A model generated the notes under the pieces. It saw only the letters and a list, made by a program, of their open reading frames with translations, had not been told where the DNA came from and searched no databases. A program made the translations under genes and the position numbers. From assembly GCF_000429965.1 (NCBI RefSeq), contig NZ_AUCW01000023.1:1-64000 (forward strand): DNA of 64,000 nt. The letters run 5' to 3'. The stretch's first letter is position 1, and each line of letters begins with the position of its first letter. Shown here in pieces: positions 32,956 through 42,549 of this stretch. This stretch comes from Desulfogranum mediterraneum DSM 13871 (GTDB lineage: Bacteria > Desulfobacterota > Desulfobulbia > Desulfobulbales > Desulfobulbaceae).

Positions 32956-33374
32956 TCAGGAAAAGAGACTGCTTCCGTCGCAAGGTATGTCGTTTCTGGA
33001 TAGGAAAACGGGATGATATCTCTGGGATTCAGAGGGGGCTGTAGTCCTTCTTCGCTGGACGTGTCCTTTACCTGTCAGCAGGGGATTACATTTGGAGATT
33101 TCATATCGATAGCCTAGGATAAAGGTATGAGGTCTGGTGAAAGGGTTTTGGTACGTTCTGGCTGAACTCTCCTTGAAACGAGAAGAGAGGCGGGAGTAGC
33201 CATTGGTTTTGTATAAAGTAAGGGCATCGCCTGTGACAGGCACGGGCCCGCCTTCCGGCTGACTCTGGGCTCGCCTTTTTTCTCCCTGATAGAGCAAGGA
33301 GAGGAACCGTCAGCGCGGAGTAAGGCCGGACATGGTACCTCAGCCTCCATATCCGCTGTTCTACGTGTGAGCCT
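32956..33374. other. Region before the CHASE4-type kinase
   Basis: About 420 bases without a supported gene. Minus-strand frames here have no family features. Confidence 0.35.
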
Positions 33375-35444
33375 ATGCAGAAGAATATGCAGCCAATAAT
33401 TGCCTCAGGAGTGGCTCTGCTCTCCCTGGGCTTGATCGTGGTCGTCCTGCTCCTTTGGGGGATCAATGGGTATATTATTCAGCCCGCCTTTCTTCGCCTG
33501 GAAGAGAAGCAGGCTCTTGAGGATGCCGGTCGGGTCAGATCAGCTCTTGATGGCGAAATTGCTAACCTGGGAACAGTGGCTATCGACTGGGCAAACTGGG
33601 ACGATACCTATGCCTTTGCCCAGGATCAGAACCCTGACTATGTTCAATCAAACTATCCTGTCCCAGCGACTCTCTCCCGGGATAGCAAGGTGGATCTGCT
33701 TGCCATCTTTGACAGGAGCGGCCGGCGCCTCCTCCTGGGAAATTATCACCCTGGTGTGAAAAAGCAGCTTGGGTTGGATATCTTTTCCGGAAGTGTGCCT
33801 CCGGTATTCGCCCTCTTGGAACCGCTGCTCAAGGAGAAAAAAGCTGTTGCCGGGCTACTGTCTACCAACCATGGGCTGATCATCCTCTCGGCGCATCACA
33901 TCCTCGATTCAAAGGGCCGGGGGCCCTCCCGTGGTGTCCTGATCATGGGGCGCTTTTTCACGCCGGCAAGCCTGGCAGCTCTTGCAAAAAGAGTGCAGGT
34001 GGAGTGTGATTTCTTCATGGCCGATGGTGGCCGCCTATCTCCGGCAGAACAGGTTCTGTTTAGCCGGTTATCTTCATCGTCCACCAGGTTGCGACAAGCG
34101 TTTCGGCAGGGTTTTCAGTACCAGATCTATCCCGACATCGCCAACCAGCCGCTGTTGCTGCTTCGCAGTAAGGCCCGCGGGGAGATTTTAACCATTGGCA
34201 AGAGCGTTGCTCGCCTGCTCAACATCAGTCTCTTTCTGGTCTCCTCTGTCCTCCTGGTCTGTTTGCTTATTTACAGGGTCAGAATGAAGATTTCAAAAGA
34301 GTCTCTGCGAGACAGTGAAGAGCGCTATCGGACACTTTTTGCCAATAAACATACCGTGATGTTGCTGATTGACCCGGACACAGGCTCTATTGTCGATGCC
34401 AATCCTGCCGCCTGCAGATACTATGGCTGGAGTCTTGAAGCGTTGAAGACGATGTGTATCTCCGATATCAACACCCTGGCCGGAGATAAGCTCAGCGCAG
34501 CGCTGGAGCTGGCCGGTTCAGGAAACTGCAAGAGGTTTGTTTTTAAACATCGGAAGGCCGACGGCAGCATCGCTGACGTGGAGGTCTACAGTGATCCCAT
34601 GGTAATAAACGGAGAGGTGCTTCTCTACTCCATCATACATGACATCACAGAGCGTAAGGAGGCGGAAAAGAACAGAATCCGTCTTGAACGTCAGCTTCGC
34701 CAGGCCCTGAAGGTAGAGAGTCTGGGGCGGATGGCTGCGGCAGTCGCCCATCACTACAACAATCTTCTCTGTGTGGTCATGGGCAACCTGGAACTGACAA
34801 GAGACATCCTCCCGCCTTCCCTCGCTTCAGCCACCACCTTGGCTGAAGCCATGGCTGCAGCCAAGCGCGCCTCGGAGATCGGTCAACTCATGCTGGCCTA
34901 CCTGGGACAGACGGATGCAGAGAGGGAGCCTCTCAAGCTTGGCGATGTCTGCGGTCAGTGTCTCTCTGATCTGCGGGGCGAGCTGCCGGAGCAGGTAACC
35001 CTTGATCTTGCCCTGTCTGCCCCAGATCCGGTGGTACAGGCTAACTCCAGCCAGATCTGTTTACTTGTGGAAAATCTGGTCACCAATGCCTGTGAGGCCC
35101 TGGGGGACCGCTCCGGTGTGATTTCGGTGGCTGTCGGAACCCTTTCTTCGGACGAGGTCTCCGGCAGCCATTACTTCCCCGCTGAATTCAAACTCCCCTC
35201 CCAGTCAACGGACTATGCCTGTCTGGAAGTGAGCGACACAGGAAGGGGCATAGAGGAAAACGATATCGATAAGATCTTTGATCCCTTTTTCTCGACCAAG
35301 TTTACCGGTCGAGGCCTGGGGCTTCCCCTTGTACTGGGTGCCATGAAATCTTATGGTGGCCTCGTCAGCGTGGAGAGTGTGCCTGATCAGGGGAGTCGTT
35401 TCAGGGTACTTCTACCCATCCTGGCGTTAGGCGTGCAAGGATAG
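33375..35444 (+). CDS. Membrane sensor histidine kinase: CHASE4-PAS-HisKA-HATPase
   Basis: The 689-residue protein has an N-terminal helix (about 8-33), a periplasmic CHASE4 domain (about 45-270, with the diagnostic AIDWANWDDTYAF) and a second helix (about 278-300). A PAS domain follows (about 312-425, SEERYRTLFANKHTVMLLID). The phospho-acceptor region AAAVAHHYNNLLCVVMGNLE is of the H-x-x-NNLL type. The ATPase contains NLVTNACEAL, DTGRGI and GRGLGLPLV. There is no receiver domain and no cognate regulator beside it, so its output partner is elsewhere, perhaps the CheY-like protein at 21980. ATG at 33375 or 33387/33390 are all possible starts. Confidence 0.9.
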   Translation: MQKNMQPIIASGVALLSLGLIVVVLLLWGINGYIIQPAFLRLEEKQALEDAGRVRSALDGEIANLGTVAIDWANWDDTYAFAQDQNPDYVQSNYPVPATLSRDSKVDLLAIFDRSGRRLLLGNYHPGVKKQLGLDIFSGSVPPVFALLEPLLKEKKAVAGLLSTNHGLIILSAHHILDSKGRGPSRGVLIMGRFFTPASLAALAKRVQVECDFFMADGGRLSPAEQVLFSRLSSSSTRLRQAFRQGFQYQIYPDIANQPLLLLRSKARGEILTIGKSVARLLNISLFLVSSVLLVCLLIYRVRMKISKESLRDSEERYRTLFANKHTVMLLIDPDTGSIVDANPAACRYYGWSLEALKTMCISDINTLAGDKLSAALELAGSGNCKRFVFKHRKADGSIADVEVYSDPMVINGEVLLYSIIHDITERKEAEKNRIRLERQLRQALKVESLGRMAAAVAHHYNNLLCVVMGNLELTRDILPPSLASATTLAEAMAAAKRASEIGQLMLAYLGQTDAEREPLKLGDVCGQCLSDLRGELPEQVTLDLALSAPDPVVQANSSQICLLVENLVTNACEALGDRSGVISVAVGTLSSDEVSGSHYFPAEFKLPSQSTDYACLEVSDTGRGIEENDIDKIFDPFFSTKFTGRGLGLPLVLGAMKSYGGLVSVESVPDQGSRFRVLLPILALGVQG

Positions 35445-35913
35445 GCGCTATCCCGATCTTCCCAGGCATCCGCTGCAGGGGATCTCCCCGCTCTGTCAGT
35501 TTTTTTTTGGTTGTCCTGGTCTCTGGATCCCGGCGCGCAGAGGAGGTGGGAGATTCTGCGTCGATGGGCCAAGGTGTGCTGGAGGGCAGTGGATTTTTTT
35601 TCGGTAGAGCCGCTTGGTCGATCGGTACTGACAGCCCATAACAGGGTTTCAGGTCCAAAAATCTGCTTTTTAACGATATAATCCTTTTGGATCAAGCCCT
35701 TGGCCTGGTCTGCCCCCGCCGTCTGTTTTCCGGCCGCTGCGCGGTTCCCCTTGTACGGCCCTTCAAGCTGGTCTCTTCTTATACAGCTCCCTGTTTTTTG
35801 GCCTAAAGCTTTTTCTTGCTTCTGCCGATCAACGATAAGGGAGTGGTGTGTATCCAGGGAAGGGTATGCGGCTCCCCTTCAATTCGCTCAGCTGATTCCA
35901 CGGAGGGTGTCCC
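35445..35913. other. Non-coding region
   Basis: No gene is supported. The minus-strand frames at 35387-35695 start inside the kinase gene and look like shadows. Confidence 0.35.
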
Positions 35914-36963
35914 ATGATTATCGCTGATTCTTCCATTTCCCTGCAGAGTAACCATAACCTGGTGGAAAAATACAGCCATCACCAGTCGTTGACGGTCTGG
36001 ACGGATGAGGCCAGGGAGGAGGCAGGGGGCACCGCTCCCAAGACGCTCTTTAGCGGGGATGCCGTATCCTTATCCCAGCAGGAGCTCTCTGCGGAGCTCA
36101 GGCAGGTGAAGGTTGAACAGGCCCCTGCAGAGCTTACCCCCATCGAAGATCTCAATGTCCGGATATTGAAGGCCCTGTTTGAAAAACTCTTTGGCAAGAA
36201 GATCCGCCTTCCCCATCTCGGAGATCTCGCAGAGATCCATGGCCAACAGCAGGAAGCCGAGGCAGCGTTTGCCCCTGGAGCAGAGAACCCGGCGGCAGGT
36301 TGGGGGCTTATCTATCACGAGTACAGTTCCTACCATGAGGCTGAGCAGCTTGAGTTCGCAGCCCAGGGGATCATCCAGACAGCAGATGGCAGAGAACTGG
36401 AGGTTGAGCTCAGCCTGAATATGAGCAGAGAGTTTTATACGGAGCAGGAACGCTCTGTGGCCATGGGCGATGCCCTCAAGGATCCTCTGGTTGTCAACTT
36501 CTCCGGTGAAGCCGCCGAGTTGACCCAGAGCAAGTTCTCCTTTGACATCGATGCCGACGGGATGAAGGATCAGATCAGCTTTGTCGGACCGCGCTCCGGA
36601 TTTCTTGCCCTGGACAGCAATGGCGACGGAGAAATCAACGATGGCACAGAACTTTTCGGGGCGGTCAGCGGGGACGGCTTTGCTGAACTCTCCGCCCATG
36701 ATGCTGACGCCAACGGCTGGATCGACGAGGGTGATGCCATCTTTTCGCGGCTGCGTATCTGGACCAAGGACGCCCAGGGGCAGGATCAACTCTTTGCCCT
36801 GGGGCAAAAGGGGATCGGCGCCCTCTACCTGGGGAACATCGCCAGCCCCTTCTCCATCACCACAGAGTCCAATCAACTCCAGGGGCAGCTGCGCTCCAGC
36901 GGCATATTTCTCCACGAGGAGGGAGGGGCAGGGAGCCTGCAGCAACTCGATCTGGTCGTCTAG
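35914..36963 (+). CDS. Calcium-loop protein with EF-hand-like repeats (349 aa)
   Basis: There is no signal peptide. The C-terminal half carries several D-x-D-x-D-G calcium-binding loops in a fixed order: FDIDADGMKDQISF, LDSNGDGEINDGTELFG, DADANGWIDEGDAIF, followed by RLRIWTKD and GIGALYLG. This block is common in proteobacterial proteins often annotated as VCBS- or RTX-associated, whose role is not settled. The N-terminal 150 residues are charged and unrecognised. AGGGTG lies close to the ATG. The protein lies alone between the kinase and the sigma-54 activator. Secretion by a type I system would explain the loops but is only an inference. Confidence 0.75.
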   Translation: MIIADSSISLQSNHNLVEKYSHHQSLTVWTDEAREEAGGTAPKTLFSGDAVSLSQQELSAELRQVKVEQAPAELTPIEDLNVRILKALFEKLFGKKIRLPHLGDLAEIHGQQQEAEAAFAPGAENPAAGWGLIYHEYSSYHEAEQLEFAAQGIIQTADGRELEVELSLNMSREFYTEQERSVAMGDALKDPLVVNFSGEAAELTQSKFSFDIDADGMKDQISFVGPRSGFLALDSNGDGEINDGTELFGAVSGDGFAELSAHDADANGWIDEGDAIFSRLRIWTKDAQGQDQLFALGQKGIGALYLGNIASPFSITTESNQLQGQLRSSGIFLHEEGGAGSLQQLDLVV

Positions 36964-37125
36964 GCGTCTCTGTCCGGGAAAGGGATTTTCGCCCCCGAGG
37001 AGCCGGGGCATGGCAGCTGCCCCTCAGATTTCACCCGGGCGCAGCTACATACTCCTTGCGCTCGACCGGAGCTCTGTTACAATCAGGGCCACCGTCGTCC
37101 TGGATGCCCCTTAAACTCCACTAAA

Positions 37126-37266
37126 GGGTACTTTGAAAGAGCAGACGTTTCGATCAAGATCCAAGGTGTGGGGCATTTTTAGCGCAGGTATATGGTCGAT
37201 ATTCCGAGGCTACAATGTTCACCATAACGCATGGATTGGAAGAGAACGGAATTTTTCAAGGTAGCC
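37126..37266 (-). repeat. 141-bp MITE, minus-strand copy
   Basis: It is exactly 141 bp, the same size as the copies at 48591 and 53638 but inverted. Its ends are GGGTACTTTGAAA and TTTTTCAAGGTAGCC. It ends 28 bases before the ATG of the activator at 37295, so it forms that gene's upstream region. Confidence 0.75.
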
Positions 37267-37294
37267 CAAAGAAACTCTCGCCAAGCGTGACTGT

Positions 37295-39202
37295 ATGGAT
37301 CCCGATACCATTGCGGCTGACCTGCCCGGCATAGAGCAGATTCGTCAGCAGGTCGTCGACTCCCACCGGAGATCAAGGGCGTTCGGCATCTCCCCCACCA
37401 GCAGGAATCAGCATCAGCTCAAACTCGCTCCCCCCGAACTGGAGGCAAGGAAAGAGGAGTGTCAGGACCTGTTGGAGGTCATCACGGCCCACTTTCAGGA
37501 GTTCTACGAGTTGCTCTCCCCTGAGGAGTTCATGGTCGCCTTCGCAGATGGGGAGGGGTACATCCTCCACCAGGAGGGAAGCGATGAGATCAAGATGATT
37601 TGTGCCGAGAGAAACTGTAGCCCCGGCTATCGCTGGACCGAAGAGGATGTCGGCACCACCGCGATCAGTCTATGCCTTCGGATGCAATCGTCCCTCCAGC
37701 TCAACGACAAGGATCATTTCTGCAAGAAGGCCCACGGCTTTACCAGCTCAGCAGCACCCATATTCGGACACCAGGGGGTCCTGGAAGGGGTGCTGGTGGT
37801 TTCAGGGGAAAGCGCCAAGACCCACCCCCATACCCTGATCATGATCACCATGATGGCCCGCTCCATCGAGAAACACATGCGCCTTCTCCGCAGAAACCGG
37901 GAGATGTCGCTCTATATCGGTTTTTTGGATAATGTCATCGAGGCGACCGGCACCGGACTGATGACCCTGGACAGGGAGCTGCAGATCAGGAAGGTCAACC
38001 GCCAGGGAAAAGAGATCCTGAGAAACCAGGATCTGGAAGGCCGGCCTGTATCTGTCTTGAACGACCTTGATCTTGACCTGCAGGAGATGCAGGATAATCC
38101 GCAAGCCTGGAAGAACAGGGAAGCTGACCTGGCAAATGATATCCACGTCTATTATACGGCCCAGCCAGTGGTCTCTCCCCGGGATGAGACCCTGCTGGGG
38201 GCGGTCATGGTTTTTGAAGAGTTGAACTCCATCAGAAAACTCGCAGACAAGATCTCGGGTGCGGAGCCATTCTTTACCTTTGAGCGCTTGATAGGGAGTT
38301 CAGAGGTATTTGCAGAGGCGGTGCAGCTGGCCAAGCTGGCCTCCCGATCATCCTCAACCGTGCTTCTCCGCGGGGAAACCGGCACTGGCAAGGAACTGTT
38401 TGCCCAGGCGATCCATAAGGGGGGCCGTCGGGCGCAACAGGCCTTTGTTCCCATCAACTGCGGGGCCATCCCCGGTGAACTGCTGGAAAGTGAGTTGTTT
38501 GGCTATGTGGACGGGGCCTTCACCGGTGCCTCCAGATCAGGACGTCCCGGCAAGTTTGAACTGGCAGACGGCGGCACGATTCTCCTCGATGAAATTGGTG
38601 ACATGCCCCATGATATGCAGGTGAAACTGTTGAGGGTCTTGCAGACCGGAGAGGTCCAGCGGATCGGGGCACGAAAGCTGATCCGTACCGATGCGCGTAT
38701 CATTGCCGCCACCCATGTCGATCTTGCCGAAAGGATCGAGCTCAAGCGTTTTCGAAACGACCTCTATTACCGGCTGAATATTATCCAGATCAACCTCCCC
38801 ACCCTCAGCCAGAGGGGCGCCGCCGACATCGAGGCCCTGGCCCATCATTTTATCAATCGATACGGGAGCGGCAGCCGGCTCAGTGGACCTGCCCTGGATA
38901 CACTGGTTGAGTATGATTGGCCCGGCAATGTCAGGGAGCTTGAAAATACCATCCAGCGTGCCCTCCACCTCTGCGGCGGCAGGGTAATAGGGTCCCATCA
39001 CCTGGGCCTTGAGCCGCGGACAAGGCCTGTTCGCAGCGTAGTACCAGGGACCCTGAAAGAGATGGAAAAAAACGCGATCGCCCAAGCCCTTGAGGAGAAT
39101 CAGCATAATATGGCCCGGACAGCGAAGGGGCTTGGGATCTCCAGGGCCACCCTCTATCGAAAGGTGAAAGCGTATCGGATCACAGCCGTCCGGAGCAGCT
39201 AG
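37295..39202 (+). CDS. AcoR-like sigma-54 activator: GAF-PAS-AAA-HTH
   Basis: The 635-residue protein begins with a GAF-type sensor (about 50-195, with the AcoR-like YRWTEEDVGTTAISLCL and FTSSAAPIFGHQGVLEGVL). A PAS domain follows (about 205-310) and then the AAA+ module (about 330-555): Walker A GETGTGKE, GAFTGA, Walker B TILLDEIGD. A Fis-type helix-turn-helix closes it (about 600-632, MARTAKGLGISRATLYRKV). It should activate sigma-54 RNA polymerase in response to a small ligand. It converges on the amine-dehydrogenase/TRAP operon (39276-45383), whose promoter at 45563 is of sigma-54 type, so it is the obvious regulator. An inverted MITE copy lies directly upstream. Confidence 0.92.
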   Translation: MDPDTIAADLPGIEQIRQQVVDSHRRSRAFGISPTSRNQHQLKLAPPELEARKEECQDLLEVITAHFQEFYELLSPEEFMVAFADGEGYILHQEGSDEIKMICAERNCSPGYRWTEEDVGTTAISLCLRMQSSLQLNDKDHFCKKAHGFTSSAAPIFGHQGVLEGVLVVSGESAKTHPHTLIMITMMARSIEKHMRLLRRNREMSLYIGFLDNVIEATGTGLMTLDRELQIRKVNRQGKEILRNQDLEGRPVSVLNDLDLDLQEMQDNPQAWKNREADLANDIHVYYTAQPVVSPRDETLLGAVMVFEELNSIRKLADKISGAEPFFTFERLIGSSEVFAEAVQLAKLASRSSSTVLLRGETGTGKELFAQAIHKGGRRAQQAFVPINCGAIPGELLESELFGYVDGAFTGASRSGRPGKFELADGGTILLDEIGDMPHDMQVKLLRVLQTGEVQRIGARKLIRTDARIIAATHVDLAERIELKRFRNDLYYRLNIIQINLPTLSQRGAADIEALAHHFINRYGSGSRLSGPALDTLVEYDWPGNVRELENTIQRALHLCGGRVIGSHHLGLEPRTRPVRSVVPGTLKEMEKNAIAQALEENQHNMARTAKGLGISRATLYRKVKAYRITAVRSS

Positions 39203-39239
39203 CCCTGTTCCCGGCCCGAGGCCTTGCGCTTCTTTGGTT

Positions 39240-39270
39240 CACCCGGGAGGGGGGCTCCCGGGTGGTTTAT
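39240..39270. terminator. Bidirectional terminator between activator and TRAP genes
   Basis: CACCCGGGAG (39240-39249) pairs with CTCCCGGGTG (39255-39264) around five G, followed on the plus strand by TTTAT. Confidence 0.75.
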
Positions 39271-39275
39271 ACCGG

Positions 39276-40274
39276 CTACTGGACTATGGAATCGAGGACG
39301 CCCTTGCCCCACTCTGCACCGACATCCTGCAGCACCTCAGGCCAGACCGTCTTGTGGATGGTCGCTGCAATGGCCGCAATCTCGGCTTCCTTGAGAGGGA
39401 CGATGGTTGCCCCGTAATCGGCCAGCCGTTTCTCGTTGGCAGCCTGATCCGCCTCGGCAGCTGCCCAGCGTCGCTCTTCAAACTGGCCTGCGACCTGCTC
39501 TAACTGCCCCTTCTTCTCCTCGGACAGTCCGTCAAAATACTCCTTGTTGATGATCAGGTACCAGACTTCAAAGTGGGTGTTTGAGGGGATATAGTATTTG
39601 GTCACATCCCTGAAGGAGGAGTAGTAGCCTTCTGCGCCGGAGCCGATCACCCCGTCGACCACCCCGGTCTGGACGGCGGTGAAGGCATCGGAGAAGGGAA
39701 TAGGGGTGCCCAGGTAGCCGGTGTTGTCTGCCAGCATCTGGAAGGTCTTCATCGGCGGTACCCGCAGCTTGATGCCTTTGGCTGCCGCAGGGTCACCCGG
39801 GGACAGGGGCTCACGGTTCAGGGCGATTCCGCCGAAGTAGACGGGCCAGGCGGCCAGCAGATGAATCCCCTGCTCCTGATAGAGGTCGGCCACGACCTTG
39901 CGCAGCGGCGCTCCGTTGGAATAGTTTCTTCGTGCCTGGTCCCAGCCATTGACCATATAGGGAAAATAGACCACCTGGAAGCGCTTGTCAGCAGCCGAGG
40001 CAGGGGGCTGGCAGGCCATGTCCACTGCGCCGAGGCCGACACGCTCCTGGACAACCGTGTAGTCACCCAGGGCGCTGGCAGGATAGATCTTGGCCTTGAG
40101 CTTGCCGTCTGAGGTGCTCTTCAGGGTCTCGGAGAACCAGCGGAGGTCCTTATCAATGGCCGTATCCTGGGGGCGGACATGGGAAATCTTCAAGGTCTTC
40201 GCCTGAACCGCGCCCAGGCAACAGAGGCTGCAGGCCAGCAGTACGGTGAGGCTTAACTTCCATTGCATCTTCAT
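39276..40274 (-). CDS. TRAP transporter solute-binding protein (DctP family), catabolic operon
   Basis: The 332-residue protein has a signal peptide (about 1-25, CCLGAVQAKTL) and the DctP fold: LKISHVRPQDTA, then LRVPPMKTFQMLADNTGYL with the conserved carboxylate-binding arginine, and TAVQTGVVDGVIGSG. AAAGGAG precedes the ATG. It is the last gene of the minus-strand operon and lies 26 bases after dctM. Ligand is unknown; its linkage to an FAD amine dehydrogenase and RidA suggests an amino acid, imino acid or opine. Confidence 0.92.
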   Translation of the reverse strand: MKMQWKLSLTVLLACSLCCLGAVQAKTLKISHVRPQDTAIDKDLRWFSETLKSTSDGKLKAKIYPASALGDYTVVQERVGLGAVDMACQPPASAADKRFQVVYFPYMVNGWDQARRNYSNGAPLRKVVADLYQEQGIHLLAAWPVYFGGIALNREPLSPGDPAAAKGIKLRVPPMKTFQMLADNTGYLGTPIPFSDAFTAVQTGVVDGVIGSGAEGYYSSFRDVTKYYIPSNTHFEVWYLIINKEYFDGLSEEKKGQLEQVAGQFEERRWAAAEADQAANEKRLADYGATIVPLKEAEIAAIAATIHKTVWPEVLQDVGAEWGKGVLDSIVQ

Positions 40275-40300
40275 CTTTCGCTCCTTTTCTCTTTAGAGGA

Positions 40301-41605
40301 TTAGTATCCAAACAAACCGGGGAAGAATAACGACAGGCTCGGCCAGAGAGACGTTAGAAAAACCACCGGAACATACCCGCAGATGATCAGAATCATGGCA
40401 GGTTTTATTACCTCGGAAAACTCGACTTTACCTATGCGCATCCCCAGGTAGAGAATGCTGGCATAGGGCGGGGTGACCCCGCCCATGGCGGTGTTGACCC
40501 CCATGATGGCCGCAAACTGCACCGGACTCACCCCGATGGCCTCCATCAGCGGCAACAGCAGGGGTGCGATCAGGATAATAGCGGTCACGTCGTTGACGAT
40601 CATACCCACAAAGAAGAGCAGCAAGTTGATCAGGATCAGCAACAGGACCCTATTCTGGGTGATGTTGAACACCCCCTCGACCAGGGCCTGGGGCACATCC
40701 TCCATCACAAAGATCTGGCTGAGCATCAGGCTGAAGACGATCATCACCATGATGGCGCCCACTGCCGTGGCCGAGTTCTTTGCAGCTTTTAAAAAGGATT
40801 GCGGGGTCAGCCCCTTATAGATGAGGAAGCCCACGGGCAGCGCGTAGATAACGGCAACGGCAGCCGCCTCTGTCGGGGTCATGATACCGCCATAGATGCC
40901 GCCGAGGATGATCAGCGGCATGACCAGGGCCGGGATGGCGCGCGAGGTACGGCTCATCCCCTCCTTGACGCTTGCTGCGACGCTCTGGGGCGGGTCAAGC
41001 ACCAGGGGGAACTTTCTGGCCATCACCATGTTCACCACCGAAAAGAGCAGGGTGATCAGCAACCCCGGACCCAGGGTGGCAAGGAAGCAGGCCAGGATGG
41101 AGGTGTCGGTTACCCAGCCATAGATGATCATGGTGACGCTGGGCGGGATCAGCAGTCCCAGGATTGAGGAGTTGGCCACCAGGGCGGTGGCATAGCCCCG
41201 GGGGTAGCCCTTTTCAGCCATTTCAGGAATCAGCAGCGGGCCGGTTGCGGCAACGCCTGTCAGGCCGCTGCCGGAGATTGCCCCGATGATGGCACAACTG
41301 ACCGCAGCCACCACCCCCAGGCCTCCCCGTACTCTGCCCACGAAAATGTTGACAAAGCGCAGCAGGCTGGCGGCAATGCCGCTCTCGCTCATGATCGTGC
41401 CGGCAAAGACAAAGAGGGGGATACAGAGCAGTACCGGGTTGGAGAGCTGGGTGAATCCCCAGACCATGGTCCCCTTCATGGTCGCCTCGCCAAAGAGGCA
41501 CATACTCATCAGGGCCCCGCCAAAACAGTAGGGCAGGGCCATGCCAAAGCTGAGCATCACGACAAGGACCCCCAGAGACAGCAGTGAGATGGTAACGATA
41601 TCCAT
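40301..41605 (-). CDS. TRAP transporter large permease (DctM family), catabolic operon
   Basis: The 434 residues show about 12 spans and the family blocks AIIGAISGSGLTGVAATGPL, YGGIMTPTEAAAVAVIYA and NTAMGGVTPPYASILYLG. It begins two bases after the dctQ stop, indicating translational coupling. It imports the ligand captured by the protein at 39276-40274. Confidence 0.93.
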   Translation of the reverse strand: MDIVTISLLSLGVLVVMLSFGMALPYCFGGALMSMCLFGEATMKGTMVWGFTQLSNPVLLCIPLFVFAGTIMSESGIAASLLRFVNIFVGRVRGGLGVVAAVSCAIIGAISGSGLTGVAATGPLLIPEMAEKGYPRGYATALVANSSILGLLIPPSVTMIIYGWVTDTSILACFLATLGPGLLITLLFSVVNMVMARKFPLVLDPPQSVAASVKEGMSRTSRAIPALVMPLIILGGIYGGIMTPTEAAAVAVIYALPVGFLIYKGLTPQSFLKAAKNSATAVGAIMVMIVFSLMLSQIFVMEDVPQALVEGVFNITQNRVLLLILINLLLFFVGMIVNDVTAIILIAPLLLPLMEAIGVSPVQFAAIMGVNTAMGGVTPPYASILYLGMRIGKVEFSEVIKPAMILIICGYVPVVFLTSLWPSLSLFFPGLFGY

Positions 41606-41607
41606 GG

Positions 41608-42090
41608 TTATGCTCCTTGTTGTACGCCCAGTGCTCTCCTGAGCTTCAGGATGTTTTTAACGAGATACCAGGCCGCATAGAAGGTCATCAGGCTCAGGCC
41701 GACAAAGAGTGCGCATTCCCCGTAGAAGGTAGGGATATACAGGGTAGGGCTCTCCTTCCAGACGCGCAGGGCATATCTGAAGTAGTCGTAGGCCCAGAAG
41801 GTCAGCCAGGCGGCAACAATCACCGACATCAGGTCTGCAATCACCCGGACGATCAGTCGTGATCGTTCTGTCTTCAAAAACACATCCAGTACATTGGCCT
41901 TGATCTGGGTATCCTCCCGGGAGGCGTTGACGCTGCCGAGGAAGTAGAGCCAGATGGTGGGATAGACCAACATCTCCTCCAGCCCCATAACCGGAATCTC
42001 CAGGATGTAGCGCATCACCACCTGGTAGAACTCCATCGCTGCCACCGTGCTGATCAGGATGGTGAGCGTATATTTAAAGAATCGTTCCAT
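41608..42090 (-). CDS. TRAP transporter small permease (DctQ family), catabolic operon
   Basis: The 160-residue protein has four helices and the DctQ core VVMRYILEIPVMGLEEMLVY. It is followed almost directly by dctM. GGAGCAG lies upstream of the ATG. Confidence 0.9.
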   Translation of the reverse strand: MERFFKYTLTILISTVAAMEFYQVVMRYILEIPVMGLEEMLVYPTIWLYFLGSVNASREDTQIKANVLDVFLKTERSRLIVRVIADLMSVIVAAWLTFWAYDYFRYALRVWKESPTLYIPTFYGECALFVGLSLMTFYAAWYLVKNILKLRRALGVQQGA

Positions 42091-42177
42091 CGGCTGCTCC
42101 TTCTCTCCCTTGTCTGTTGCTGCTCATCTCTGTTGTTCCCTTCTTCCTGGACTGGTTTCAGGGGTTGAATCAACACC

Positions 42178-42531
42178 CTACTTCTTGGCTGCAATCACAG
42201 AGATCTCAACCAGCAGATCGGGCCGGGCCATGCGGGCCTCGACACAGGCACGGGCAGGTGCGGCCCCCTCGGGTACCCAGCTGTCCCAGACCTTGTTCAT
42301 GCCGGCAAAATCCTTCATGTCCCTGATGTAGAGGGTTGCCGAGAGGATGTGTGCCCGATCGCTTCCGGCCTCTGCCAAGAGGGCATCCACCTTTGCCAGC
42401 ATGTTTTCCGTCTGTGGCCCGATCCCCTGGTCAGCATTGTCCCCAACCTGTCCACAGAGGTAGACTATATCGTTATGGCTGACAATTTTACTCATTCGTT
42501 CACTGGTTTCCTGCCTGATGATATCGCTCAT
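42178..42531 (-). CDS. ridA: RidA/YjgF-family enamine/imine deaminase
   Basis: RidA proteins hydrolyse reactive imines and enamines released by FAD amine oxidases and PLP enzymes. The 117-residue product has the trimer-family blocks [29 protein letters not shown] and the active-site arginine region [19 protein letters not shown]. It lies 18 bases after the FAD/NAD subunit gene and before the TRAP genes, so it probably clears the imine made by the dehydrogenase. Confidence 0.9.
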   Translation of the reverse strand: MSDIIRQETSERMSKIVSHNDIVYLCGQVGDNADQGIGPQTENMLAKVDALLAEAGSDRAHILSATLYIRDMKDFAGMNKVWDSWVPEGAAPARACVEARMARPDLLVEISVIAAKK

Positions 42532-42549
42532 TGCTCAACTCCTGAAGAT

